64,000 nt of DNA. Source: Podospora comata. Its lineage: Eukaryota > Ascomycota > Sordariomycetes > Sordariales > Podosporaceae. Shown here in pieces: positions 36,486 through 49,124 of this stretch; position 1 is the first letter of the stretch; each line of letters opens with the position of its first letter. The stretch spans positions 3,286,001-3,350,000 of the forward strand of contig CP071493.1 in assembly GCA_017354895.1 (NCBI GenBank), given 5' to 3'. Made by a program: the position numbers and the translations under genes. The notes beneath the pieces were generated by a model. That model searched no databases and had not been told where the DNA came from. It saw only the letters and a program-made list of their open reading frames with translations.

Positions 36486-39117
36486 TTACATCCACAACCT
36501 CGCCGTTCCATCCGCTCCGGCAGACACACACCACGGTTCTCTCGGGTGCCAGTCGATATCCACGACACCCACTTGGTTGACAACCTTGTGGCCCTTGAGT
36601 TGCTTGACTGGCACGATTGTAGGGCTTTCAAGCTGGTCATTGGGCACCTTGCCATAAAAGATCTGCAACGTGCCGTCGTCACTGGCGTCTGCGAACAACG
36701 GAAGTCCGCCCTTGTGGAACCGCACGGCGCGGATGGCCTTTGGATGGAATCTCATTGTCTTGTGTGGCCGGTTGGACAAGTCAAGGTCGTGCCAGAGCAA
36801 CCGCCTATCGTAACTGCCGACAATCAAGTGATCGCCGCCAGAGTGAATGTCAAGTGACGAGATCCTGTAAATTTGTTAGCGAGTCTCCTCTATCAGTTGG
36901 ACGTTGGGCAGCATACCATTTAGCACCAGGCTGGACAATCTTGACCAGCTCCACCTTCTGAAGATCATAGCACCGCACTGTGCGCATCGTCGCAACGAAG
37001 AAGAGTGGCTTCAGCGGGTGGAACACCACAGTCTGTGCAAGACCGTGGAGTTTCCGGAAAGGAATCTGGGTAAGGTGCTTGGACAAGGTGTGAATCGCCA
37101 CAGAGCTGCGCTGGCCCTCGGGGGACACTGTCGCAAAGTGATCGCCTCTTCTGTGCCAGGTAATGACCTTGACAGCGGACCTGACTGTGACCCTGACAAG
37201 AACACCTGCGTCTTCAAGCTTGGTGCCGGGTCTGGCCCACTTGCCAGCAGGCTCCTTACCGGGAGCTGTGGCTGGTTGTTGACCGTTGGTTGCGTAGCCG
37301 AAGCCAGCAGCGAGAACATCACGGCTTGCCTGGTCAAGTGTAGACGTGACGCTCGAGTGTGGCGGAACCATCAAGAAGACATCCTCACCCGCAGAAGCAG
37401 CAAGGACAAAGGCATCCTTGGTTGGTCTCCAGCGGACGGTATAGACTGGGTCTTCACTGCTCAACTTCACAGACCATACTTGCCGGCCGGTCAACAACTC
37501 CCATACGCGTACAGTGCCGTCACTGCCGCCTGTAGCCAAAGCCACACCAGTCTGTTGGTGGTCAGCATTTTGTCATCTGTACCCACGTATAATCAAAGGA
37601 AAACTTACAGGGTCAATCGCGACACTTCTTACCGTGCCCTCGTGGCCGCGGAAGATGGTCTGGACAACGGTAGGGAATGGCTTCAACTCAGCAGGCGAAG
37701 GAAGCTTGGGAAGAAGCGAGTTGGGGTCAATGTTGAGCCTGTTTTTCCGCACACGGGGAGCAAGATAAAGGTCCATGCACCGTTCGAATCTCTCCTTGAC
37801 CAAAGTGCCCCACGCAGGTACCTTGCGAAGAGAGTTGAACTTTTGAGGGAGGAACTCCTTCTCGCGGTCCTCAGGGTCAGTCTTCTCCCACTCTTCGCGT
37901 TCTTCCTTTGTTCTGTGAAACTATTAGTCTGTTTGCTTGGGAACAACGAATCTGACCGTCACTTACGGCAAGTACTCCTCAGGAGGATTGTAACTCATTT
38001 CATAGCCAGGAGGTGGGAGCTTAGGCGCAGGAATGTGCATAGGATTTGGTGCCGCTGGCTCCTCATCTTGCCAAATATCGAACTGAACCTCCTCCTTCTC
38101 TTCCTCCTCTCTTTCACGCTCCTCAGGAGGCTTGTAAGGAAGGATTCTGCCTTCGCGAATGGCGCGGACCAATTTCATCACCTGCTTAGCCTCGTTCTTG
38201 GATGGCAAGAAGCGCCTCTTGGGTTCGGGGGCCGCGCTGAGGGCTGTTTTGAGGTTAGCTATGGTTCAGTTCCACCAATTGACAGGCGTTTTCTTACGCA
38301 TCGTTTCTTGCTTGGAAGTAAACCATTCGACGGTATCGGGATATGGGTCATAACCCTCGTCAGGAACAAGACCATGCTGGACACGACGGACCAGCTCCAG
38401 CTCCTCCTGTGTAAGATTGAGCGGGTTTCCGGTGTTGACGTCGGTCAAACCAGTCCAGCCCTTGGGGACCTCAATGGTATCGAGAAGACTTTGCAGCGCA
38501 TCGCCAGTGGCTGGGCGCAGAATCTTCTTGCCATTGATGTCGTAGCCGATGTGTGGGTAGCTGTCGTAGAAGCTGAGGGGGATGTTTCCTATCGTGTTAA
38601 CGGGGCCTTGGGCATCTGAATCGTCGGAATCGTAGACTGGGTCGATTTCACTGTTGACGCCCCCGTATTAGCCCTCCATTTCGCATTCCCTAGGTTGCTG
38701 CTTTTCTACGTACTCGTAGACATATCTCTCTCCACCATTGGCATCCTTCACAACTTTGTAATTGCGGTCCTCCTCCTCTTGGTGCTTTGGCTTTGGGTCA
38801 ACGCCCGGTTCCGTAATTTCAAGTTCCTCGGCATCCTTGCTGAGCTTCCCCATTTCATCATCTGACGGAATGTCGTCGCTCAAGAGCGCATCGTCATCCC
38901 CCTCTTCCTCCTCCTCCTCCTCGGCGTCCTCGCTACCTTCGCTGACCTCGCTTTCGCTGTCGACATCGTCGATTTCGTCGGACGGAATGTAGTCCTCCTC
39001 ATCTTCGCTGGCCTCCAAAACACCGTCGAAAAGACCATTTGCGAGCTCGTCGTCAGACTCCGAGTCGGATTCCTCGTCCCTCGCCTTGCGCTTCTTTTCT
39101 ACCGGTTTTGACTTCAT
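36486..39117 (-). CDS. erb1: ribosome biogenesis protein Erb1 (BOP1)
   Basis: Nucleolar scaffold of the Nop7-Erb1-Ytm1 (PeBoW) complex, required for 27S pre-rRNA processing and 60S assembly. Six exons join to 783 residues: 38714-39117, 38298-38650, 37967-38243, 37609-37912, 36917-37551 and 36486-36864. The first 130 residues are extremely acidic. The BOP1 N-terminal domain follows (about 137-430): [69 protein letters not shown]. The C-terminal WD40 propeller starts at about 435 ([25 protein letters not shown]) and ends at [11 protein letters not shown]. All junctions rebuild conserved motifs. A long antisense open frame across this gene is a composition shadow. Confidence 0.95.
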
Positions 39118-39992
39118 TGTGCTAAAATTGACGGGTTAGGATGTCTGGACTGGTTACTGTCGCGCTGCAGCCGATGGCCCCAAAATTTCCATGGACAATC
39201 TTTTTTTTTAGCGGATTTCTGCCAATCTTTGGAGTTTTGGCGGGGCCCAGCTCGCTCACCGCTTTTGTGCCGAGAAGCTAACGTGATGCACTAGCCTGTC
39301 TGGGACAAGTCTTGAGTGAGCTCTTGAGAAACTCAAACCCCACCTCATCTGAACTTCTCGACTGCATCTCAAAGGGACTTGAATGTTGAACTCGAGATGA
39401 AATGTTTTGGCCCCAAGTCATACACCTGGGGCATGTGTTTTCGCGCCCGCGCCAATCACCAAACATGCCAGGATATGCATTCGAACGAGCAATCAACCGT
39501 ACTCCCACTGACTACGGACAGTGAAAAAGATCCCAGTTAAAGCAGCGTGAGTTACACATGTGAACCTTGATAGCCAAAATGCGAGTGCTGACAAATGATA
39601 CACTCAAAGTGCGGCTCCCTTTATGTATATGACTGCAAGATAGGCCTCCCCTCCAGTGACCAGCGGGAGCACGATTGAGCCGTTTTACTTTCACGGAACT
39701 TATGAGACGCATTTGGACGATCCTACGCGGGGAGGCTTGTGGTACGAATCCTTTATAGGTACCCCTCGGTTACGTGGATTCGGACAAACAGGCCATGTTG
39801 CCCTTCAGCTGATATCCCAACCAACCCGTCCTTTTTGTTTATGCTTGCTTACGTTGACCGCCATCTTAGACCTTACAACCTACCGTCCGACGGTTCGCGT
39901 CTGACTTCTAGAACGAGCAAGTTGTCAACTTAATTATCAATCAACCATCTGTCGATACATATCTATAAGCGACACTCTGGGAGCCACAAAAG
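39118..39992. promoter_or_regulatory. divergent promoter region erb1 / Zn2Cys6 gene
   Basis: An 875-base gap between genes reading apart. A T-rich tract lies near 39199-39209, about 85 bases upstream of erb1. No gene was seen. Confidence 0.55.
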
Positions 39993-41515
39993 ATGAGCAC
40001 AAACACTGCCCGCAAGGCTGGCGAACAGCCAAAGCGTCGTGCCTGCGACGAATGCCGTATGCCGCCCTTGATGATCTTGCTTTGAGGATAGTCTTCTGAC
40101 TCTCTACAGGAGGCCGAAAGCTCGCCTGTTCGAAGGAAATCGATGGATGCGCTCGATGCAAGCGCGAAGGCATCAAATGCGTCTACTCGCCTCAGAAACC
40201 CATGGGAAGGCCGAGAAAACGAGCACATGTTAAGATTGACGCCACTGAAAACACTGAAACCAATGCTCAGAAAGACAAGCCAAATGTCGTTACCGCAGAG
40301 ACTGCACCAGCCCTCCCAGCCCTCCCAGCCATCCCGGCGAACATCACCCCTATTCCACCTTTCAACCCCGACGACTTTGCACTTCCAGAGTTCGACCCAA
40401 CCCTCGCCATGGATCTCGACTTCTCCTTCCTCGACATGAGCAATGCCGACCTCAACTTCATAGACATCATCGACCCCTCCACTCAATTCCCACCCAACCA
40501 GTACCTCCCCACCGACCCCCTCCCACAACACATCAACAAAACCCCCGTATCCGAGCCCCCAGGACAGTTCTTCGCCTTCGGCACCGACCTCGGACAGATC
40601 GACTTCAATTCTTCCGTCTGCCACCAACCCCCCACCAGCCAAGCACCCGAGATCTCCCAAGAAGACGTCGCCGAAATCTTCTCCATCCCCAACAACATCC
40701 CCACCATCCCCGACGATTGTTCCGTCCCCAGTCTTTCCCCGGGAGGGAGCTCTTCCTCATCCTCCTCCTCCCCCAGCGCCGACCCTCATTCCAACGACCC
40801 CCCAACATGCAGCTGCCTAGCCTCGCTGTACCTAGCAATGGAATCAGTAAAAGTCCTCCCCAAATCCATCTCCCGCGCCATGCGCATCACCCGAGCGGCC
40901 TCCCGAGCAGCTCACGACTCCATCCTCTGCAAAGTCTGCAGCGACGTCCCCTTGTTCAACCCGGATAACCCGGGCACGTTGGCCAAGCCGCCGATGGTGT
41001 CGCTTCAGTCGCTCATGATGCTCGGGGCTCTGCTTCCATCCCTCTCAAACGCGTACATGGGGATATTGACAATGGTTGATCAGGAGGCTGCTGCTGCTGA
41101 CAGGGAAAGGCGGAAGATTGTGTTTACGCTTTCCGAGTATGGGGGTTTGTGGGGGACGTTGGCCGAGCAGGAGCCTTACCAGTGCGGGGCGGCGGAGAAG
41201 CTGGAGGGGAGGGTGATGGAGGCGGGGCTGTGGAGGTTGACGGTTAGGGCACTGCTCAAGATTGATGTTTATGGGGTGCAGGATGTGGAGTGTAGGGATG
41301 TGAGGATGTTGGGATTGAAGGATATTATTGGGATGATGGAGGAGAGGTCGAGGAGGAGGCATAGGTTGATGGATGAGTTGGTCGAACGGGGGGTGGTGGG
41401 GAGGATGAGGGGGTATGTGAAGTTGGGGGATGGGGAGGTGGGGGGGGAGCAGCCGACTTGTTTGAGGATTATTGATATTGCTAAGAGGAGTATGGAGGAG
41501 TTGATTATTCCTTAG
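39993..41515 (+). CDS. Zn(II)2Cys6 transcription factor
   Basis: Fungal zinc-cluster regulator that should bind DNA in the nucleus. Two exons (39993-40056, 40110-41515) give 489 residues. The cluster is perfect: Cys18, 21, 28, 35, 38 and 45, spacing C-X2-C-X6-C-X6-C-X2-C-X6-C. The first intron lies inside the cluster, at Arg22, so splicing is needed to form the DNA-binding domain. It is followed at once by MGRPRKRA, an AT-hook-like basic motif (about 53-60). The middle is acidic and Pro-rich, a likely activation region. The C-terminal region (SCLASLYLAMESVK, MMLGALLPSLSNAYMGIL, about 275-350) resembles the C-terminal domain found in many sordariomycete C6 regulators, including AflR-type proteins. 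No biosynthetic cluster lies beside it, so the targets are unknown. Confidence 0.9.
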
Positions 41516-42630
41516 GTGGGGGGGGGGGTTGATTGATATGGGAAGGAGGGTGGGAGGTAAGAGAGGTTGGAGCGCCGCAATGTCGACCGACTATCTCGAA
41601 GATGGCTTCAACATGGAGGCAACAGGCTAGGGGATTACTTGGGTGGATCAAGGGGGGCAAAACGAGCCACGAGAAGGCAAATACGGTGGACTACAGGATA
41701 ACGCTGTGTTTACAGTTGGATTCAACATGTTGATATCACAAAGACTGTTCAGGATGGAGGACTGAGATGCACGGGAGACATCAAAGCAGGGGGCTCCCTG
41801 CTGGGCAGGTGCTGTGGTGCTCAACGAACTTGAAGGCGTTCCGGGCAGGATGTTTGCATTTTACCCATTGGGAGTTACTGTATAATAATATACCGTAGTC
41901 TTTGTTTATCAGATACCAACAGCCACAACTCCATACACACCAGCCAACCACCACTCACTCCTGTCCTTGACCATTCGCCATCCTGCCCTCCACTCTTCCA
42001 CCCCACCCCATCCATCCCAGCCCCCACCCACCCTTCATAACCCCATTTTCCTTGTTCTCTCTTTCGCACCTCGTCAAGGCAGAACACGGCCCGTCGCAGT
42101 CGTTAAGCGCGTGCTTGGCTGACTTAAAGTGTCTGCGGGGGAGAACCTCGCAGGTTTGAACACAGTTTCGAACAAAAGATTTAATCATCTCATCCGCTGC
42201 AGGTTACGGTTGAAGAAGGGTCTGCTAACAAGTTTCTCATGATTATGAACATCATAAAAATCCCAAGAGTGCGTTTTTTTTTTCGTGGCTGGCCTTGCAG
42301 ATAGGTTCTGTGGGCAGCGAGCTTTTCTGTGGGTTTTGCTTGCTGGTTGGGGGTCAGCTTCACGCAACCTCGAACCTCGTCAGTTCGAGTCCAGCTTCCA
42401 GCAAAGAGAGGATAGGAAAGGTCTCGAAGCAAAATCTCGGTTTGCCATTTTTCCAACTGAAGAAACTGTGAACTGCTCAATGACCTACAACGTTATGACC
42501 CACAGTTTCTTCAAGAAGTGAGCAAGATATGTATGTATATATATATTATATATATGGCTTGAGCAATCAAAACCGAAGGCGTGTCATGTTCGACATGTCA
42601 AACCGAAGGGTCACCAAACCAGAAAAAAAA

Positions 42631-42711
42631 GGGTAAAAACTACCAATACCGGTTTTTTTTTTTTTCGTAACCGGCTGTCTACATTTTGGATAGCTGGTGA
42701 GCTTTTTATAT
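42631..42711 (+). repeat. diverged direct repeat, copy 1
   Basis: Shares with 43131-43204 the order: a run of A then acc, an agg/cggttttt run, cgtaaccrgct, a spacer, then tggtgagctttttta. Similarity is partial and judged by eye. Confidence 0.55.
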
Positions 42712-43130
42712 TTAGAACAACCGGTGTTCTATTCTTTTCCAACTCTCGATGGCGCTTGTGGCATACCCTCATCAAACCAGTCCAATTCCAAGTACCTTAT
42801 GCCTCCCTTCTTTTTTAACAGCATCTCCTCACCCCAAACTAACCCCAAAGCAGCCACCCATCACAACAACAACCCCCCCCGCCCCCTCATACCCCAACCA
42901 ATTCCTAACCCAAAGTACTGGTGATTTGTCCGCAGCGCAACGGTCAAACACGAGCGGACTTTGGGGGGGGTCACGGACGTATATTACGCTGCCAAAAGCT
43001 TAGGATTCGAGTCTCTCTTGCAGCACAATTCTTCTTCTTCACCTTGTGAACCGTTTCATGACTCACAAGAACCAAGCGGAGAATATGCGGCACATGAGGA
43101 CTATGACACGCCAGAGTGTCAAAAAACAGA

Positions 43131-43204
43131 GTGTTTAAAAACCGACGTAAACAGGTTTTTCGTAACCAGCTACCTGGCCAGTAGTTTGGTGAGCTTTTTT
43201 ATGC
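43131..43204 (+). repeat. diverged direct repeat, copy 2
   Basis: Second copy of the element at 42631-42711, 500 bases away in the same direction. The flanks differ. Confidence 0.55.
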
Positions 43205-43620
43205 GTCGCTCTCTTTTGTATTATTCAGGTGAATAGAAACAATTGAATTTCAACCACGTCAACAACATACGAAAAGACATGTTTGCTGTTCCTAAAACCA
43301 TCAACAATTTTCTACATGTCAACAACCCTCAAATGAGAAGAGAAACCGGATAATAGATAAAAATGATGGATGAAGCTACGCCGGTAACATGATTTGCCTG
43401 GCCATTTGCATCTGCCCTAGCTTTGACCAACTTGACGCCCTCCTCTCAGTTCCCTTTGCTTGTCCTCCCCCCCGTCCTTAACACCATCCTTGGGCCAGTT
43501 CTTCTCTTCCTCTTTTTGGTATCCTGTGTGCGTTGTGTTCTCATAATTTGTTGTTTTGTATGCGAGAGATGCAATGAATCACGCAGTGTAATTTCAATGA
43601 CAAGACATTTCGCAATGTAT

Positions 43621-44735
<1,115 letters not shown>

Positions 44736-47700
44736 TGAGACCGTGTCGGCGGGGGTTACTGGGGAAGAATGGTCGGGTCAGGCGATCGCAGTCCTGCTGG
44801 TAACAATCCGGTTGTTGCGAAGGTGAAGCTGTGACGGGAACACCTTTGGATTTAAGGAGGGGTCCGCTGGGATTAGCTTTCGTGTGCAGCTTCGGGTGGA
44901 TGTCGGCTTGGGCGACAGGGAAGACGGGGATATGAAAAAGATGAAGAGTGCGCCCAGGCAGAAGAGAAAGGATCACGGCGAGCTAATTCACTACCGGGTG
45001 TTGCGAGCGAGACGCTTGTGCTGGGGTTGGTTTGTTGGAGTAGTGAGATTTTGAGGTTCTGAGCTCGGATGGGTCTATCTACAACTGTGTCCTTAACCAA
45101 CGTCAACCCACGGCCGCCGCAAGGAAAGGGCGAGGATCGTGGGTGGGAGGCGTAGTGGGGCCGTACCCCGGGCTTAGCCGCTACAAGTCGACGGTTCATC
45201 CCTGAGCCGTGCTGAACGCTAGGCTTCAGGTACCCTCTAACAGGAGCTACCTCCCCAGCCCCCGCTCCAGGAGTTGTTTCGCCAGTGGCCAGATCGAACA
45301 AAACACCCGAGGCCGAAAGAAACCACCGCCTCGACCAGTACGCTTGTTTCTTTTATTCTTCTGTGGGTTTATTCCACTCTCCGAGAGATGCTAATTGTAT
45401 CAAACGGAGCTAGGCATCTGTTCGGAACCCGCAGCTTCGGGCACCCAGCAAAGATGGACGTCATCGACTCAACCTCACACATTCCTCGAGGCGCTCACTC
45501 ACTCCCAAGACGTGATGCTATCATATGGATTGAGTACCTGCCACTTCCGAGTAGCAGTGTATCTGGCCACACTTCCGCCGTATGTGTCCTGGGCGGACGG
45601 CTAAGTATGGATCTATTGCTCCAAAAGCCCGCAGGTGATGCGGGGGAGGTGCAGTAAAGGGTAGGTATCCTTCCGGGCGGAGACCTCGGGTCGGCCCACC
45701 GTTTCCGGCCTTCTTCGGAGGGTATAGCTCGGGCCCGTTCCTGGGTGTACCGGCTACCTAGCGCTGTTGCTCTAGATAAACTGCATCTCCAGCCACCATT
45801 TCCATTCTATAATATTCCTTGAAAATTGGTTGCTGGCCTGACTGGATACTTCCCTCAATCAACTGATTGCGAGTCTCAGAGACGTGCGTAAGCGGCTGGC
45901 TTTGACCTCGGTCAAGACAAAGAGCAACATTTTATTGTGTTCTTCTATGCTGGTCGTTTTTGTTTCGCAGAAAACTTTTCATAAGAGAAAAGAGCAAATG
46001 AACTACAAGCGACGGCAAGCCTGAGCATAGAAGCTTACTCACAAAGAGAAGGACTAGTCAATCCTGTCATTGTGTTCGGGTTTTGGGTCGAGGCTTTATC
46101 TTTTTTGACAAGAAGTCCATACTAATTGGCCCCTCCCTTTCTTGTCATAGATCAAAATCTTCAACGACCCAGCACAGAGACCCGGGCTTCTGCCAAGTAA
46201 CATGAAACACCTACTACCGAACAGGCCGCCCCGAGCCACCGGTATCTTTTCCCCTCATCGGACCGAGTCCCTAGACCTCTCCTTGTCTCCCATGTGGCAA
46301 CGGCGAAGCCGCGCAAAGGAAGCAGCTCAACTTTCCACACGCGATCTTCAAGACCATCGCCGACAAATCCTGCCAACTTGATGACCTGCCAGGAGGGAGG
46401 CAAGATCTGATGTCAGTGAAACAGACCAAAAAGAGATCAAAGTAACACGAACCACAGTCCAGACAATATGCCCAACTTATACACCAGATCATCCTTCAAG
46501 AATAAGCGCCCATATCAAGTGTTGGCCACATAGTCTAATAGAAACGAAACATGATTGTGCCATGACCACACTGCTACCGGGACTGAATTCCGTCGGGAAA
46601 CAAGAACATCAGGCTTACCACGCCGTTGAAACGAGGTCTGACTTGACCCCCAAAATAATCTGTAGCCAACCAGAGGGTAAGACTACCACACCAAAGTCCC
46701 GTTTAGGAAGGCCGAGATGGGGGTGGGGGAAGTCCAGTACACACACCTCACCTCCATCAGAAAGACAGAATAAAAACGCCTCACCCGCGATGTGAAAAGT
46801 GGGAGAGAGGCAAGCCCGTCCGCTTGTCAACTTTACATATGCAAATCACCGTGCTCCTGTGTCTTCAGCGAACACATCTAAGCAGGTTACGTATTCACCT
46901 CTCAAGTTAGGTGTATGCTAGCGAAAGCCAAGAGCTCTTGATTAAAAGCTCAGGTACAGCCGTTAGTTACTAGCTGAAGAACCAAAATCCCACCTAAATA
47001 GCCTGATAGACTTGCAGTGCTTGCGTACACACACATCCCCAGAAATAGCGCCCCCCCCCCTCCCCCTTCCCTTGCTCCACTTTGGCCAAACTCCCCAGAT
47101 TTCTGGTTTGAGAAGATCAATAAGCGATTCAGCGCGGCTATTTCATCTTTTGGAGGGTAAATGTGCCGTATTGGCACTTATATGATCACGCAACTAGACA
47201 TCCAGATACGCACACTCCCAGCTGATGTACGCTCGGCAGTGCTGGGCTCTGCCATCCCAGATACAACCTCGCAAAGGCCTGATCAGCGACCCTCCTCCCA
47301 CATCCCACCTCGTTTGCCTCCCGCATCCCACTGGCTTGGGCCAACAGCCGGGTCGGATTGGGAGGTGTGAGATTGGGGATGCAAGGTACGGGCTTCATCT
47401 TAATTTGTTTCGTCAATGTACCTCATCGTCACGAGATAAGAATAACTCGTTCGTCAGGGATCAGCATCTTCGACGGCCCATTCGGCTTGCCTCATATTTT
47501 ACAGCTCAAGCAGCTCATCCAACGATGTGATGGTCGTGTATATTTGAACTCATGTAATTCAAAGACTCGAGAGCCATCACGGTGTATCAAGCATGGAGTA
47601 ACCAAACACTTGAAATTTACATCCAAGCCCCTAGAATAAAATCATAACCAAGGACGCCAAACCCATGTCTCAATCCCCACCTTTCCCTTCCAGTGGTATC

Positions 47701-47766
47701 TACCCACCTACCCAGGATTATATACCAAGCAAAAAAAAACAAAAAAAAAAAAAAACACATACAATC
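44736..47766. other. 3.0 kb intergenic
   Basis: It contains the erv29 promoter (from 44736) and the 3' flank of the serine-rich protein gene (to 47766). Open frames are short with no family similarity. A-rich runs lie at 47731-47757. No tRNA or other RNA gene was recognised. Confidence 0.5.
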
Positions 47767-49124
47767 TTACTTCCTCCCCCAAGCATCCCCCTCAGGATAC
47801 CTCGGCGGCGGGCTGCCCGTCACCCCCTGGCCACCTCCACTATCCAACTCAGCAGGCGCCTGCACCGGCACCGGCGGCGGCGGCGGTGGTGTATATCCAG
47901 AAGGAGGTAGATACCCCGGCTGCGGACTCGCATGCGCAGAACTACATCTCCTTGTTAACAACCAACCCATCTCTCACCACATCAACACTCGAGAGAAATA
48001 CTCACCGATTCCCAGACCCATAACTCCCCTCACTAAACCCCGTATGCTGCTGACTGACATACCCCGGGTGCGCACTCTCCGGCGGGCTGCTCCCCATCCC
48101 AGCATGGTATCCTCCCCCTCCACCGACAACCGGACTCCCATATTGTCCAAACTGCCCATAAATCCCCCCATCACCAAACCCCGGAACGGTACCACCCCCC
48201 CCCGGACTCTTCGGATTATAACTAGCAGCCTCAGCCATACTATTCCCCCTCCCCGCCCCAGCAAAGCTCTTCCGATAAGCCTTATCAAACCCACCCCTCC
48301 TCCCACACAAGTACAGCAACACGGCCGCCAGCACCACAACCGCCGCAGCCCCAATCGCAATCCCCGCTATCGCTCCCGGCGCCAGCCCCCCTCCCCCATT
48401 GTCGTTGCCGTTATCGCCACTAGGAACAGGACTCGCCGTCGGACCATTCTTGGCACTCTCAGTAGGAAACGGCACCCCCGGCTCCAACTGGAACTTGGCC
48501 TGACTGGCCAAAGCAAGCTGGGCGTCAAACGTGGCCGTGGAATTCGGGTTTATGACTCCGATCATCTGCCAGTCGGTGCAAGAGTTTGGAGCGGCGCAGT
48601 AGAAGAATATGGGGAGGCTGTCGTTTACGCGGACTTCGTAGGAGGGGGGCTATACAAAAAGGGGGTTAGGACAAGATGGGGGATGTAGAGGGGAGGGGGG
48701 AAACATGCCGGATTGAGAATAGCCTGCGGATTAAACACCCCCGTCCAGAACCCTTCCGTGTTTCCGTTTACGTATTCGTAGGGTATGCAGGGGAAGCCGA
48801 ATTCTGCTCGGGAGACGCGGTGGCCGCCGGGGTAGAAGTTGAACTCTGCAGAGACAACAGCGTTAGTATATTTGTTTGGACAAGGGAGAGGGGGAACGGA
48901 CTGATGATATCCCCAACATTGGCAGTTGTTTGCTTTGGTGTAAAGGCGTGCCCCTCAAGACCGACAGCTATTGTTCTTGTTGCTGGGGGGGTTGAAGTCG
49001 AAGACAGATCGGAAGCTGTTGGTGTCGGGGTTGGGACGACTGATGACGTGCTCAAATAGGTCAACTGAGCCATTGCTATGGTTGAGAACGCAGCCAAAAG
49101 GCTGAGAGTATGTAATGAAACCAT
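47767..49124 (-). CDS. extracellular serine-rich, cupredoxin-like membrane protein
   Basis: Fungal cell-surface protein of the extracellular serine-rich/cupredoxin-like type; role unknown. Four exons (48902-49124, 48709-48845, 48006-48649, 47767-47941) give 392 residues. A signal peptide (MVSLHTLSLLAAFSTIAMAQ, 1-20) leads into a Thr/Ser/Pro-rich stretch and then the cupredoxin-like domain (about 52-180): VGLEGHAFTPKQTTANVGD, FNFYPGGHRV, then FFYCAAPNSC and QMIGVINP. The Cys and Met positions of a blue-copper site can be seen, but the second His is not obvious, so copper binding is uncertain. A single membrane helix (AIAGIAIGAAAVVVLAAVLL) separates this from a Gly/Pro/Tyr-rich cytoplasmic tail. 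Intron 2 has a GC-AG boundary. The upstream Met at 49196 would spoil the signal peptide, so I chose 49124. Relative to erv29 it reads the same way. Confidence 0.87.

Larger units (their letters stand above)
41516..43620. other. convergent intergenic with diverged repeat pair
   Basis: 2.1 kb between the ends of the Zn2Cys6 and erv29 genes. No gene recognised. It is locally AT-rich (an AT microsatellite near 42535-42555) and holds two related copies of a non-coding segment (42631-42711 and 43131-43204). Confidence 0.55.

Noticed and set aside
36904-38619. 571-codon open frame antisense to erb1
   Set aside because: It runs straight across four erb1 introns and has no family similarity; it is a shadow of third-position bias in erb1.
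39993-41515. Zn2Cys6 gene as sign of a secondary-metabolite cluster
   Set aside because: No polyketide synthase, NRPS, terpene cyclase, P450 or tailoring gene lies in the window; neighbours are housekeeping genes.
42370-42410. B-box-like agttcgagtcc, possible tRNA
   Set aside because: Flanking bases do not form the T stem or an acceptor stem, and no A box is at the right distance. The same holds for gattcgagtc near 43005.
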